Assembly: GCF_028640845.1 (NCBI RefSeq)
Contig: NC_080546.1
Location: 82,885,757-82,949,756 of the forward strand
Direction: 5' to 3'
Length of the DNA: 64,000 nucleotides
Origin: Ahaetulla prasina
Lineage: Eukaryota; Chordata; Lepidosauria; Squamata; Colubridae
Shown: positions 55,213 through 64,000 of the stretch, one piece after another
How positions within the stretch are numbered: the first letter of the stretch is position 1
How the letters are laid out: each line of letters begins with the position of its first letter
The notes under the pieces: generated by a model
Told to the model about the DNA's origin: nothing
What the model saw: only the letters and a program-made list of their open reading frames with translations
Databases searched by the model: none
Translations under genes and position numbers: made by a program

Positions 55213-56068
55213 CATTCAACTCAAAATTGAAACACTCCCCTTCCAATAGATCCACTACAAAATGTTTCCCTAATATTTTTTTTCCAGAGAATTCTGGGCC
55301 AAATAGAGGAGTTAGCAAACAGAGCAGGATGCCTGCAAGCTACACGGTGACAAATGGTCAAGAATTTAGTTTCTGAGTTGAGCTTATTAAGCTAGTCCTG
55401 CTCCAACCTTGCAAAGTGTTTGTACAAATGATCTCTCCATCTATCATTCAGGCCAAGACTTATTATAATTTTCCTGGCAGTAAAATTCTTTGTGAGCCAT
55501 TTATCACTGTTATTAAAATGTTCTGCTGTGGATTAGAATAGCAATTTAGCATGAGGTCCCAACAATCTTCCAAAAGCTTATTCATTCAGCCCTAGAATTT
55601 ACATTTCTAATAAGTGTACCTTTACAAAGATTTGGGTTAGGAAAAGAGTGACTGGAATTTGATATCTGGCTTGATGTATCTCAAAGATCTCTCTCTAGCT
55701 TTATTCTGCACTTAAATGTGTCCGGAGTGTTTCACTCTTCATAGTTTAACATTTCTTTGTTACTTAGATTCAATAAGTAAGTTTTTAGTATGTGTATATA
55801 ACAACCTCCAATCTCAAAAATCAGCTTTTGAATAGGCATAGCCTCTCAACATGCTTTTCTTCATACCTACAGTATCCATACATGTCCACCATGATATTAA
55901 CTTTTAAAAGAAGCAAAGTACAGAAAAAAGCTGAGAAATATTCTACAAAATACTGCAGAATATTTAAAGGCATGTCATCATCATCTTCTTTTAACAACTC
56001 CATAACCCCTTGCGGGGTGGAGTCTGGGCAATTGAATGGAGCTAGCAATAGTGTTTTAATGCCCAGAT
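55213..56068. other. no recognisable feature
   Basis: Mixed DNA; an ORF at 55792-56100 is not recognised and runs into the LTR. Confidence 0.45.
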
Positions 56069-56073
56069 ACCCT

Positions 56074-56688
56074 TGTTATGACCCAGGCCCAAGTAGGTAG
56101 TAGGAAACTCAGTCAGTGTAAAAACAAACAAACTTTATTATAACAGCTGAGAATTAACTCATTCCCAGCGTAGTTCAACTAAACTAAAGCAAATTCGTCC
56201 CAACACAATTCCTCAGTCCTATCACCAACTTTGATCCAATTAGGCAAACTGCCAAAGGCCTTTCTTGGCAAAAGTTTAGAAGACACCAATACAAAACAAA
56301 TACAACAAGACAAAGCTATCAACGTTGTTTTCCGGCAAAGAGCCCAAACGCCATTGCTGGTCTTTTAAGCCTTATGGGAGGGGCCAATCATCTCTTGGCC
56401 CTACTCCCGAGTCGTCCTCTTTCTTGAGCTGCTCTTGCCTTCTGGCAGCTCTTCTCATGTGTGCATTAGGAACAGGCTCCTCCTGTTTCTCTGCCTCACT
56501 ACTGTCAGCCTCTGGAGGCTCTGGAGTCCACACTTCACTCCCCGATGGCCCTGGCCCTGGCCCTACCTCTGCCTCCGATGCAGAGCCCTCATCCAGGACT
56601 TCCCCAGCCTCCAGGCTGATGATCTTCCTCAGCCTCATTGCTGTCTGATTCCGTTGCCAGCTCCTCAGGCTGCTGGCGGACCACAACA
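56074..56688 (-). mobile_element. solo LTR, group B
   Basis: Plus-strand ends TGTTATGACCC and GGACCACAACA. ACCCT (56069-56073) and GCCCT (56689-56693) are a near-perfect duplication. The minus-strand frame (SASEAEVGPG, EPVPNAHMRRAARRQEQL) is joined to the LTR edge only through a frame change. Confidence 0.87.
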
Positions 56689-56719
56689 GCCCTTCCTGTA
56701 ACCAATGCAGAGTTTTGTA

Positions 56720-56840
56720 CAGCAGATATACTCTCAGTGTGCCCAGAGAGAGAAATAGCTGCCTCTACCTAAGATCAAACTCACAGCCTGCTGAATGTGA
56801 GGTGAAAGCTCTACCTCTAGGGTATTGCACCATTCAAAAT
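56720..56840 (-). mobile_element. tRNA-derived SINE fragment
   Basis: On the minus strand CTAGAGGTAGAGCTTTCACC is a box A and GAGTTTGATCTTAGG a box B, followed by CTCTCTCTGGGCACACTGAG. This differs from SINE-1 to SINE-3. Confidence 0.55.
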
Positions 56841-57285
56841 TAAAGGCAAAATTAAAGGTAAGGGGCAAAAAAACCCCACCAGAGAATCTAGTTTATGCAA
56901 ACACTTGGCACTATAATTCTCTATACCTTTCTAATTCAACCATCCCTGCTTTCAGTGGCTGATGATGACGATAATAAACCTTCAGTCATGTCCAGTTCTA
57001 GGCAATTATATGAGCCAGATCTCTCTACACTTTCCAATCTTGTACTACTTTTTTAAGTTGTTCTATGCTCTGGTTGGTGTTAGCTTGGATAGTATCCAGC
57101 CACTGTTCTTTCATGGCCTTGGTTTCCTTTTACTGCTAACTCTTCCAAACATATTTGCTTTATGCAATGAATTCCCTGCATGACATGGCCAAAATAAATG
57201 GATGCAGTTTTGTGATTTTTGCCTTCCAGTGACTTTTCTGGAGTAATGTGCTCCAGTACTTTTTATTTTTTGTCAAGCATGTATT
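56841..57285. other. possible old RTE/Bov-B-like sequence
   Basis: TTCAGTCATGTCCAGTTCTAG and CTGCATGACATGGCCAAAATA recall Bov-B/RTE 3' regions, but no end or frame can be fixed. Confidence 0.25.
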
Positions 57286-57745
57286 TTATGACAGATACAA
57301 GTATAAACATAATTATAAATACATGAAAAGGATACGAATAAAAGAAAACATTAGGACAGGGATGGTAGGCATGCTGGTGCGCTTATGCACGTCTCTTACA
57401 GACCTCTTAGGAATGGGATGAGGTCTACAGTAAACAGTCTTAAGGTTAAAGTTTTGAAGATTTGGGGAAGAAACCACAGAGTCAGGTAGTGCATTCCAGA
57501 CATGGACAACTCTATTACTGAAGTTGTATTTTCTGCAGTCTAGTTTGGATCAGTTTACCATGAGTTTGTATCTCTTGTGTGCTCCTGTATTGTTTTCATT
57601 GAAGCTGAAGTATTCATTGGCTGGTAGGACATTGTAGCAGATGATTTTATGTACCATGCTTAGGTCAGACTGAAGTCGGCATAGTTCTAAGTTGTCTAAG
57701 CCCAAAATTTCAAGTCTGGTGGCATAAGGTATTTTTGTTGCAAGC
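57286..57745 (-). mobile_element. LINE-V 3' end, minus strand
   Basis: TTAGGACAGGGATGGTAGGC and GAGGTCTACAGTAAACAGTC parallel 59575-60008 and, inverted, 61478-61880. Confidence 0.7.
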
Positions 57746-58086
57746 AGAGGAAGTCATGATTGGTCATTGATGTTGGTCATCTTTGCTTTCCAAGGAAAAT
57801 GTAGGAGTTCAAATGAGTAGACTCGTTTTTGTTAAACTTGTCCAACTTTCACAACCATAGGAAGCTACGGGGAACTTTAAGTGTGTTCATTTTGGTTCTA
57901 CAAACTTCTAATGTCCCTTTTTTCTGAAGCTTTCATCAATTCCATCCAAACCCAGATTTCTCCTGCCTCCCCTTTTGCTTCATGCTTATGCTTATGTATG
58001 ATGTTATGACAAATAAAATAAATAAATAAATAATAAATAAATAAATAGATGACCTACAAGGTCCCTTCCAGTTTTGTTATTCTTCA
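57746..58086 (+). other. unrecognised DNA, LINE-V tail and CR1 tail
   Basis: 57746-57950 is not recognised. 57985-58047 holds TGCTTATGTATGATG and (AAAT)n like a LINE-V tail. 58049-58086 (CTACAAGGTCCCTTCCAG) is a CR1 tail remnant. Confidence 0.5.
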
Positions 58087-58415
58087 CCCCATCCCTTCTT
58101 TCTTTACCTTGCACATTTCTCAACCAACCCATTGCTTCTGCATTTAACTCCTTTTCTGTTCCTCCTCCCAGATCTAACTTTCACTTCCATATGACAAAAT
58201 GGGCTGAAGCATCATCAGAAGCACAATGATTTCTGAGGAGTGTCCCTTGGTCATCAAGTGATCAAAGCAAGACCACCGAAACCACTGTGTACCATCAGTA
58301 AGGAATGTCCTCAAATTCTTCTTTCCAGTAATTTTGAAGAGGGATGTGAGCTTTTGCACTGATCTTAATGACAAGATGCTTAAATGATACATTTGAAACC
58401 TATATTTACAATGTA
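58087..58415. other. no recognisable feature
   Basis: The minus frame 58572-58174 contains an unrecognised peptide (LTSLFKITGKKNLRTFL) that could be a repeat relic. I cannot assign it. Confidence 0.35.
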
Positions 58416-58419
58416 TGGA

Positions 58420-58840
58420 GAGAGGAAAGGAGAGGAGAGAGGAGAGGAGAGGAGAGGAGAGAGGAGAGGAGAGGAGAGGAGAGGAGAGGAGAGGAGAGGA
58501 GAGGAGAGGAGAGGAGAGAGTAGGGGAGGAGAATGGAATGGGAAGGAATGGAGGAGAGGAGAGGAATGGCATGGAATTGGAATGAAATAGGGGAGGTGAT
58601 GGGAGGTGAGAGGAGAGGAGAATGGAATGGAATGGAATTGGAATGGAATAGGGGAGGGGAGAGGAGAGGAGAGGAGAGGAGAGGAGAGGAGAGGAATGGA
58701 ATGGAATGGAGGAGAGGAGAGGAGAGGAGAGGAATGGAATTGGAATGGAATAGGGGAGGGGAGGGGAGGGGAGGGGAGGGGAGGGGAGGGGAGAGGAGGA
58801 ATGGAATGGAATGGAATGGAATGGAATGGAATGAAAGAGA
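58420..58840. repeat. (GGAGA)n/(GGAAT)n/(GGGGA)n pentamer cluster
   Basis: Alternating blocks of AGGAG, GGAAT and AGGGG units. The GGGGA block at 58757-58793 has G runs suited to a G-quadruplex. The array ends at a CR1 tail remnant (GGTTCCTTCCAACCC). Confidence 0.93.
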
Positions 58841-59366
58841 GGAGGTTCCTTCCAACCCTATTAATCTGTAATCACTGTGTCACCGTGCCTTTTCATTCAT
58901 CTCCAGATTAATAATAAATCTATTAACTACTTTTTGCCTGCTTTCTTGCTTATTTTATTTACTAGCCGTGAATGTTTGTTTTACTTTTTGTAAACAACAG
59001 TTTGTTTGTCCATCGCAACTCATCAGCCCAGCCAATTGATCACTCAATCAATCTCACCACCTACCAGCAAGCTGTCAGTAGACAAGATGCGCAAGAATCG
59101 TGGCTTTAATTGTTATTTTTAACATGTCATGATTTATAAGAAAATGTGGCAAAGAGGTTCAAGCGCCACCTTGTTTTCAGATGAGCACAAGTTCCATCTA
59201 ACTGACCGTAGTAATATCTAAAAAGCTACACAAAGTGGGTTTTGGTTAAATACCAAGGTGGCCCACCTGGCTAGGATAGATTCAGAAAACCCCCCCACCC
59301 CAAAAAAATATAATGGAAAAATGCAGTGCAAATAAACTTCTGTATCATACCAAGGAAAGTGCATGA
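58841..59366. other. no recognisable feature beyond a CR1 remnant at the left edge
   Basis: Ordinary DNA; no ORF or repeat ends supported. Confidence 0.5.
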
Positions 59367-59506
59367 TATGCCTACCGTGTTTTCCTGAAAATAAGACCCT
59401 GCTTAAAATAAAATTTCTGCTACCGGTTCTCCAAACTAAAAATTTACGCAAGCGGTTCTCCAGAACCTGTCAGAACCTGCTGGATTTCACCCCTGAATTG
59501 ATGTAT
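59367..59506. mobile_element. MITE-3 end joined to a hAT end
   Basis: CCGTGTTTTCCTGAAAATAAG is a MITE-3 end. GCTACCGGTTCTCCAAAC and GGATTTCACCCCTG are a hAT right end. Both are partial. Confidence 0.6.
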
Positions 59507-59574
59507 GTCCTAAATACACTATTTGTACATTCTCGTCCTTCTATAAATGATGTTTATAGGAAGGTGTTGAGTTA

Positions 59575-60008
59575 TTTATTTATTTATTTATTTGTCATAA
59601 CAATAAATACAAGCATTACATAAAGGATTATATATATATATATATGAAGAAACAATAGGACAGGAATGGTAGGCACGTTTGTGCTCTTATGCACACCCCT
59701 TAGAGTCCTCTTAGGAATGTGGTGAGGTCAACCGTGAATAGATTTTGAGTAAAGCTTTTGGGGTTATGAGAAGAGACCACAGAGTCAGGTAATGCATTCC
59801 AAGCATAGATAATTCTGTTACAGAAATCGTGTTTTCTGCAATCTAAACTGGAGCAGTTGACATTGAGTTTAAATCTGTTGGTAGCTCTTGTGTTATTGTT
59901 ATTGAAACTGAAGAAGTCATTGACAGGAAGGACATTACAACGGATGATTTTATGAGCTAAACCCAGTTCCTGTCGAAGGCGAGTTAAGCTCTGCAGAACT
60001 TAAAAAAG
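59575..60008 (-). mobile_element. LINE-V 3' end, minus strand
   Basis: (AAAT)n inverted, then GGTAGGCACGTTTGTGCTC, GTCCTCTTAGGAATGTGGTG and TGCATTCCAAGCAT, the complement of the WNALL codons at 61478-61880. Confidence 0.75.
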
Positions 60009-60012
60009 TATG

Positions 60013-60327
60013 TGCCGTGTTTCCCTGAAAATAAGACCCTGTCTTATATTTTTTTGAACACCAAAATAAGCCCTTGGCCTTATTTCCGGGGAGATCTTAT
60101 TATTTTGAGGCATGTGGAGCAAGGCAGGGCTCCTCTTGCCGTCTTACCTGATTTCCAGCTCTGTCTCCTTAACCTTAACCAGAGGAAATGGCAGGGACCG
60201 GCTGTGAATGCGTTTAAATATTTTCAGGGAGGGCTTATTTTTTGGGGGATTATTTTATCGCATGCGCTCAAAAGCCCGATTAGGCTTACTATAAGGAAAT
60301 GACTTATTTTGGGGGAAACACAATAGG
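60013..60327. mobile_element. MITE-3, nearly complete
   Basis: CCGTGTTTCCCTGAAAATAAG at the left and TGGGGGAAACACAATA at the right are inverted. Paired AAATAAGCCC/GGGCTTATTT words lie inside. Ends of this type occur in mariner-like MITEs; no transposase is present. Confidence 0.7.
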
Positions 60328-60637
60328 TAAGTCATCAGTATTCAAGGTTAACTTGGAATACTTGTTTATCCCGTTCTTTTTAATTACTTAGTCATCCGGC
60401 GGCCGACAAACCAAGGAGATGCCTCAAAATTAATCAATCAAGAACTTTAATACTAAAATAGACTCGATCAAAATGGCATTCTTGTGTACAATGATTGATC
60501 TAAAAAGGAGTCCCATCTCTCTGTAAAGAATGCTCTTGTTGTGTAGGTCATTCAGGTTGGGTTTTCTCGTGGAATTCCCTGCTCTTCAGGGAAACAGAAT
60601 AGATGAACTTACGATTTATGTTTTGGATGTTTAGACA
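60328..60637. other. no recognisable feature
   Basis: Mixed DNA between MITE-3 and hAT-3; nothing supported. Confidence 0.45.
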
Positions 60638-60645
60638 TAATAGTT

Positions 60646-61211
60646 CAGGGGTTTCAAACTCAATTTCATTGAGGGCTGCATCAGGGTTGTGTTTGACCTC
60701 AGTGGGCTGGGTAGGTGTGGCCTGGGTGGGCGTGGCCAGCTCAATGTCACTCATGTTGGGGGGCACCTGTGATGACCAAGTGCTAAGTCAGGACTTCCCT
60801 CAGACACTCCCTCATTCTCGTTATAATCTCCTTCCTTCCTTCCTTCCTTCCTTCCTTCCTTCCTTCCTTCCTTCCTTCCTTCCTTCCTTCCTTCCTTCCT
60901 TCCTTCCTTCCTAACCCTAATGTAACCCTAACCCTAACCCTAACCCTTCCTTGCTTTTCTTTTTTCCCCTTCCCTCTTCATTCTCCTTTCTTCTTCCTTC
61001 CCCTCTTTCTTTATTCACCCCACCCGCAGCTCTGTTTTCATTGGCAAAGGCCTGCAGGAGGCCATCACAGCCACAAACGAAGTGCGGGGAGGCCACGCGC
61101 AGCCTCCCAAATTCCATTTTTGCTAGCAGAGGCACCGCAGGCTGGTCCTTTGCTGTTTCCAGGCCGGTCCCACAGGCCAGGCTGGATGCAACCTGGAGTT
61201 TGACACCCCTG
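60646..61211. mobile_element. hAT-3 element with CCTT and telomere-like tract
   Basis: Ends CAGGGGTTTCAAACTC and GAGTTTGACACCCCTG. TAATAGTT (60638-60645) and TAATAGAT (61212-61219) differ at one base. A CCTT array and a short CCCTAA tract lie inside at 60828-60948. No transposase. Confidence 0.88.
60911..60948. repeat. short telomere-like (CCCTAA)n tract
   Basis: CCTAACCCTAATG is followed by TAACCC units, about five in total, at the end of a CCTT array inside hAT-3. It is interstitial, not a chromosome end. Confidence 0.85.
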
Positions 61212-61477
61212 TAATAGATTATATAAAGAAGAGAAGTAACCATAGAGATGTAAACTTATAGTGGTATTTACAATTGCTGCAAAATAAATCAGAAGCTGCT
61301 TCTTTGTATCTTTTTTATTTATTTTCTACTTGTATTACTTTCTCCTTTTCTCGCATTTCTCCCTTTCTCTTTTCTTTTCTTCCTTTATTTGTGTTAGTTT
61401 TTATACTCTTTTTAAAACTCTTGAATAAAACTTTCTGTGTATACATGTGTTACATACACAACACATATGTATATATA

Positions 61478-61880
61478 AAATGTCAGCACAAAGATTCAGG
61501 AACAAGACTTCAGTTCAAAGACTACTTCAGCTTCAACCACAACAATACACGAGCACACAATAGATTTAAGCTTAACGTGAACCGCTCCAATCTTGATTGT
61601 AGAAAATATGACTTCAGAAACAGAGTTGTTAATGCCTGGAATGCACTACTTGACTCCGTGGTCTCTTCCCCAAATCCCCAAAGCTTTAACCAAAGACTAT
61701 CTACTATTGATCTCACCCCATTCCTAAGAGGTCTGTAAGGGGCGTGCATAAGAGCACAAATGTGTCTATCGTTCCTGTCCTAATGTTCCCTTTGGTTGTA
61801 TCCAATTCGTATGGTTATTTCATGCTTATACTTATATATATTGTTGTGTTTGACAAATAAATAAATAAATAAATAAAATT
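61478..61880 (+). pseudogene. LINE-V 3' end with reverse transcriptase tail
   Basis: One frame reads AHNRFKLNVNRSNLDCRKY, DFRNRVVNAWNALLDSVV and NQRLSTIDLTPFLRGL before a stop at 61738. The block FRNRVVNAWNALL is the C-terminal LINE reverse transcriptase signature (compare NQWNNLPPEVV of CR1). The 3' part is GCATAAGAGCACAAATG, CCTGTCCTAATG and an AAAT tail. It is 5' truncated. Confidence 0.7.
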
Positions 61881-62211
61881 AAAAGCACTGAGAGTTTATT
61901 CTTGTCACCAATAGAATCGGAGCAACTAGTACTCCAGGCTAAACTGGCACTAGGTAAGGGTCAATTGAATTCACCAAGAACTAGATTTGGGGCTCTTGTG
62001 GTGTACAATGACGCCAACATGACTGTTCATTCAACCCATTGAATTTTCGTGGAAAATGAAAGTGCCTTGTCTCTTATCATCGCAGTGAATCTAGTGATGA
62101 TACTAGTTGTCTCACTGGCAAAGTGATTTGTCTTATCTGGCTTTTGCCTTTGCAAAAATCTGGATTTCCTCCATTTGAGTTTCTTTCCACCCCATCCTGA
62201 CATGCATTTAT
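61881..62211. other. no recognisable feature
   Basis: Mixed DNA; nothing supported. Confidence 0.5.
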
Positions 62212-62219
62212 TCACAAGT

Positions 62220-62477
62220 CAGGGTTGAAATTCAGCAGGTTCTGACAGGTTCTGGAGAACCGGTAGCCAGAATTTTGAATAGTTTGGAGAACCAGCAAAT
62301 ACTATCTCTGGCTGGCCCCAGAGTGTGGTGGGAATGGAGATTTTGCAATATCCTTCCCCCAGGAGTGAGGAGGGAATGGCAATTTAGCAGTATCCTTCCC
62401 CTGCCACGCCCACCAAGCCACACCACACCCACCAAGCCCACAGAACCGGTAGTAAAAAAAATTGAATTTCACCACTC
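62220..62477 (-). mobile_element. hAT element
   Basis: Ends CAGGGTTGAAATTC and GAATTTCACCACTC. TCACAAGT (62212-62219) and TCACAACT (62478-62485) differ at one base. GAACCGGTAG words relate it to hAT-1. Confidence 0.85.
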
Positions 62478-62969
62478 TCACAACTGTGTGTGTCTCTCTC
62501 TCTGTTTGCTGAAAATGACTTTGGTACAACATGCTAGATGAAGCATGACAAACAACAGCGGTTGTTCAGGATGGGCACTCTGCCTTGGGATAGCTGGATA
62601 GTGAGGGGAGAGTTTTCTTTTTAGTAAATGGACCTGAGAAAATAAATTCCAGTAACACAACCAGGCTTTTTCCTTCTTCTGAAGTATCCTTTAAAATATG
62701 TGCATTAATTGACTCCAGAGATTTCTTGATTTACATCCAAAGTCTTAGCGGAATAAAATCCTATCCAGGAATTTCCTGCTAATGAAAACACCTTTGGAAA
62801 CATGACAGCAGATACTGAAGAGATTTATTTATGCATGGAACTTTCTGTCTCAAGACCAACGGAAGGAGTACCATGTGTCATGTTTCCAAAGAAGTTGCCT
62901 CTGCTCATGGGAAGTATATTACTTTTGGAGAGATTTACATTCAAGCACTGCCTGTGGACAGAAACCTCA
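62478..62969. other. no recognisable feature
   Basis: An ORF starting at 62802 enters the LTR. Its upstream part is not recognised. Otherwise nothing supported. Confidence 0.4.
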
Positions 62970-62974
62970 GGGTA

Positions 62975-63483
62975 TGTTGTGTCTGCGCCCCCCAAGCTGG
63001 GCCCCCTGCCAGAAAGTGACTTGGAAAGTGAGGGGGAAGGGCCGTCAGGACTTACCTTAGGAGCACCAGCTTCCCTGGTTCAGCTTCAGGAGCCAGAGGC
63101 AGGCCAGATGGAAGAGATAACGAGGCCTCCATCCCCTGATTCTTCCCCCCCCAGGCCACGCCTCCAGACCCAGTTGATGGCAATCAGGCCTGGCTGGACC
63201 CTAGGTTTCGTAGGCAGGAGTGGAGGGAACAACAGAAGCAGGGGTGGGGCAGGCCTAGGAAGTGCTGAGTCATGGAGCCACACCCCACAGGATATAAAGG
63301 CAGCAAGAACTGCTGTGCCTCTTTGTAGCAGGCAAATCAACTGATTAACTAAGAGCTGAAGTTTGTTCCTGGGTGATTCATCGGCGTCGAGGGAGATAAC
63401 AGACACACTTGGCAGATGCTCGCTATTTTGCTGCCAGAGCTGATTAAGCCATCACTCGGACGGAGGTGAAGGAGAACAGAACA
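62975..63483 (+). mobile_element. solo LTR, group A
   Basis: Starts TGTTGTGTCTGCGCC and ends GAGAACAGAACA. GGGTA at 62970-62974 and 63484-63488 is perfect. The shared frame (LPESDLESEGEGP) is open from base 2 to a C run at about 63148. After a one-base shift it continues to LDPRFRRQEWREQQKQG. TATA box GGATATAAAGG at about 63291. Confidence 0.9.
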
Positions 63484-63488
63484 GGGTA

Positions 63489-63681
63489 ACAGAGTTGGAA
63501 GGGGGCTTAAAGGTCTTCTAGTCCAACCCCCTGCTCAAGCAAGAGGCTACCATTTCTGACAAATGGTTGTCCAATCTCTTCTTAAAAACCTCCAGTGTTG
63601 GAGCACCCACAACTTCTGGAGGCAAGTCATTCCACTGATTTGTTGCTTTCAGTCTCAGAAAGTGTCTCCTTTGTTCTATAT
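63489..63681 (-). mobile_element. CR1 3' end fragment
   Basis: ACAGAGTTGGAAGGGGGC, GTCCAACCCCCTGCTCAAGC and CAGTGTTGGAGCACCCACAAC on the minus strand. It is cut at the right by a hAT end. Confidence 0.8.
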
Positions 63682-64000
63682 CAGGGGTAGTCAACCTTTT
63701 TATACCTACCGCCCACTTTTGTATCTCTGTTAGTAGTAAAATTTTCTAACCACCCACCGGTTCCACAGTAATGCGCCATGTATTGTCGTCTGTGCATGCC
63801 TCTCGCGCATCGTGGATTGGGCTTGGGGGGGTGCTGGCAACCAGCTCTGCTTGTCTGTTACAGCTGGGTGGTGTGGGGGGAGATGCGCGAGCTATTCTGG
63901 GACGAGGCTCTTTTGTTTGCGGTCGAACTATAGCGCCATTTAGTTTCACTTACGTAACGTGAACTAAATGTATGCACGGGCAATACAAATAGTATATTTT
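63682..64000. mobile_element. hAT element cut by the window end
   Basis: CAGGGGTAGTCAACCTTTTT is a hAT-type left end. GCCCACTTTTGTATCTC and ACCCACCGGTTCC follow. The right end lies outside the window. Confidence 0.55.

Noticed and set aside
60911..60948. Chromosome end
   Set aside because: Only about five telomere-like units, inside a hAT with normal DNA on both sides.

Overview
The window looks like repeat-dense, non-coding DNA from a squamate reptile, most probably a colubroid snake. The evidence is the repeat set: CR1 and L2 LINE 3' ends fused to (ATTCT)n arrays, a squamate-type L1, tRNA-derived SINEs (one with a Bov-B-like tail), Penelope-like pieces, many small hAT elements and about fourteen LTR copies. 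I find no complete host gene, tRNA gene, rRNA gene or CRISPR array. The only possible host coding signal is a weak splice-acceptor-plus-short-ORF candidate at 4319-4430. Group names used here (LTR A-E, hAT-1 to hAT-4, SINE-1 to SINE-3, MITE-1 to MITE-3, PLE-i/ii, LINE-V) are mine and are not database names.

Layout. 1-9.8 kb: CR1 pieces, LTRs of groups A and B, hAT elements, a fold-back Penelope-like element, and a three-level nest (hAT in hAT in CR1, 8128-9427). 9.8-14.6 kb: SINEs, an L2 block with a perfect 95-bp inverted repeat around a (GTTCC)n array, a mariner-like MITE and CR1 copies. 14.6-21.1 kb: pyrimidine-rich microsatellites, a 5S-rRNA-derived SINE, a CR1 reverse transcriptase fragment and an RTE-like fragment. 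21.4-27.3 kb: a nearly full-length L1 on the minus strand, inserted in an L2 tail with a 20-bp target duplication and clearly inactive. 27.3-35.5 kb: (AGAT)n and (ATTCT)n arrays and L2 copies in both orientations. 35.5-48.5 kb: most of the group A, B, C and E LTRs, hAT nests and MITEs. 48.5-64 kb: less dense DNA with an L2 dimer, CR1, an L1 fragment, a GGAGA array, LINE-V copies, a hAT with a short telomere-like tract, and a group A LTR at the right end.

How parts relate. Most elements are dead and are best read as layers of insertion. Target duplications (5 bp for LTRs, 8 bp for hATs, 20 bp for the L1) let many be ordered in time. SINE tails resemble the tails of LINEs, which suggests their mobilisation partners. 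Two unrelated LINE families end in the same pentanucleotide and probably seeded the pentamer arrays.

The least expected observation is that LTRs of four groups (A, B, C and E) share a reading frame. It starts at the second base of the LTR, runs through an acidic Ser/Pro-rich stretch into an Arg/Gln-rich tail, and stops just upstream of the TATA box. All three group C copies keep this frame open although they are solo LTRs. It may be the C-terminal end of an internal gene of the parent element that extends into U3.
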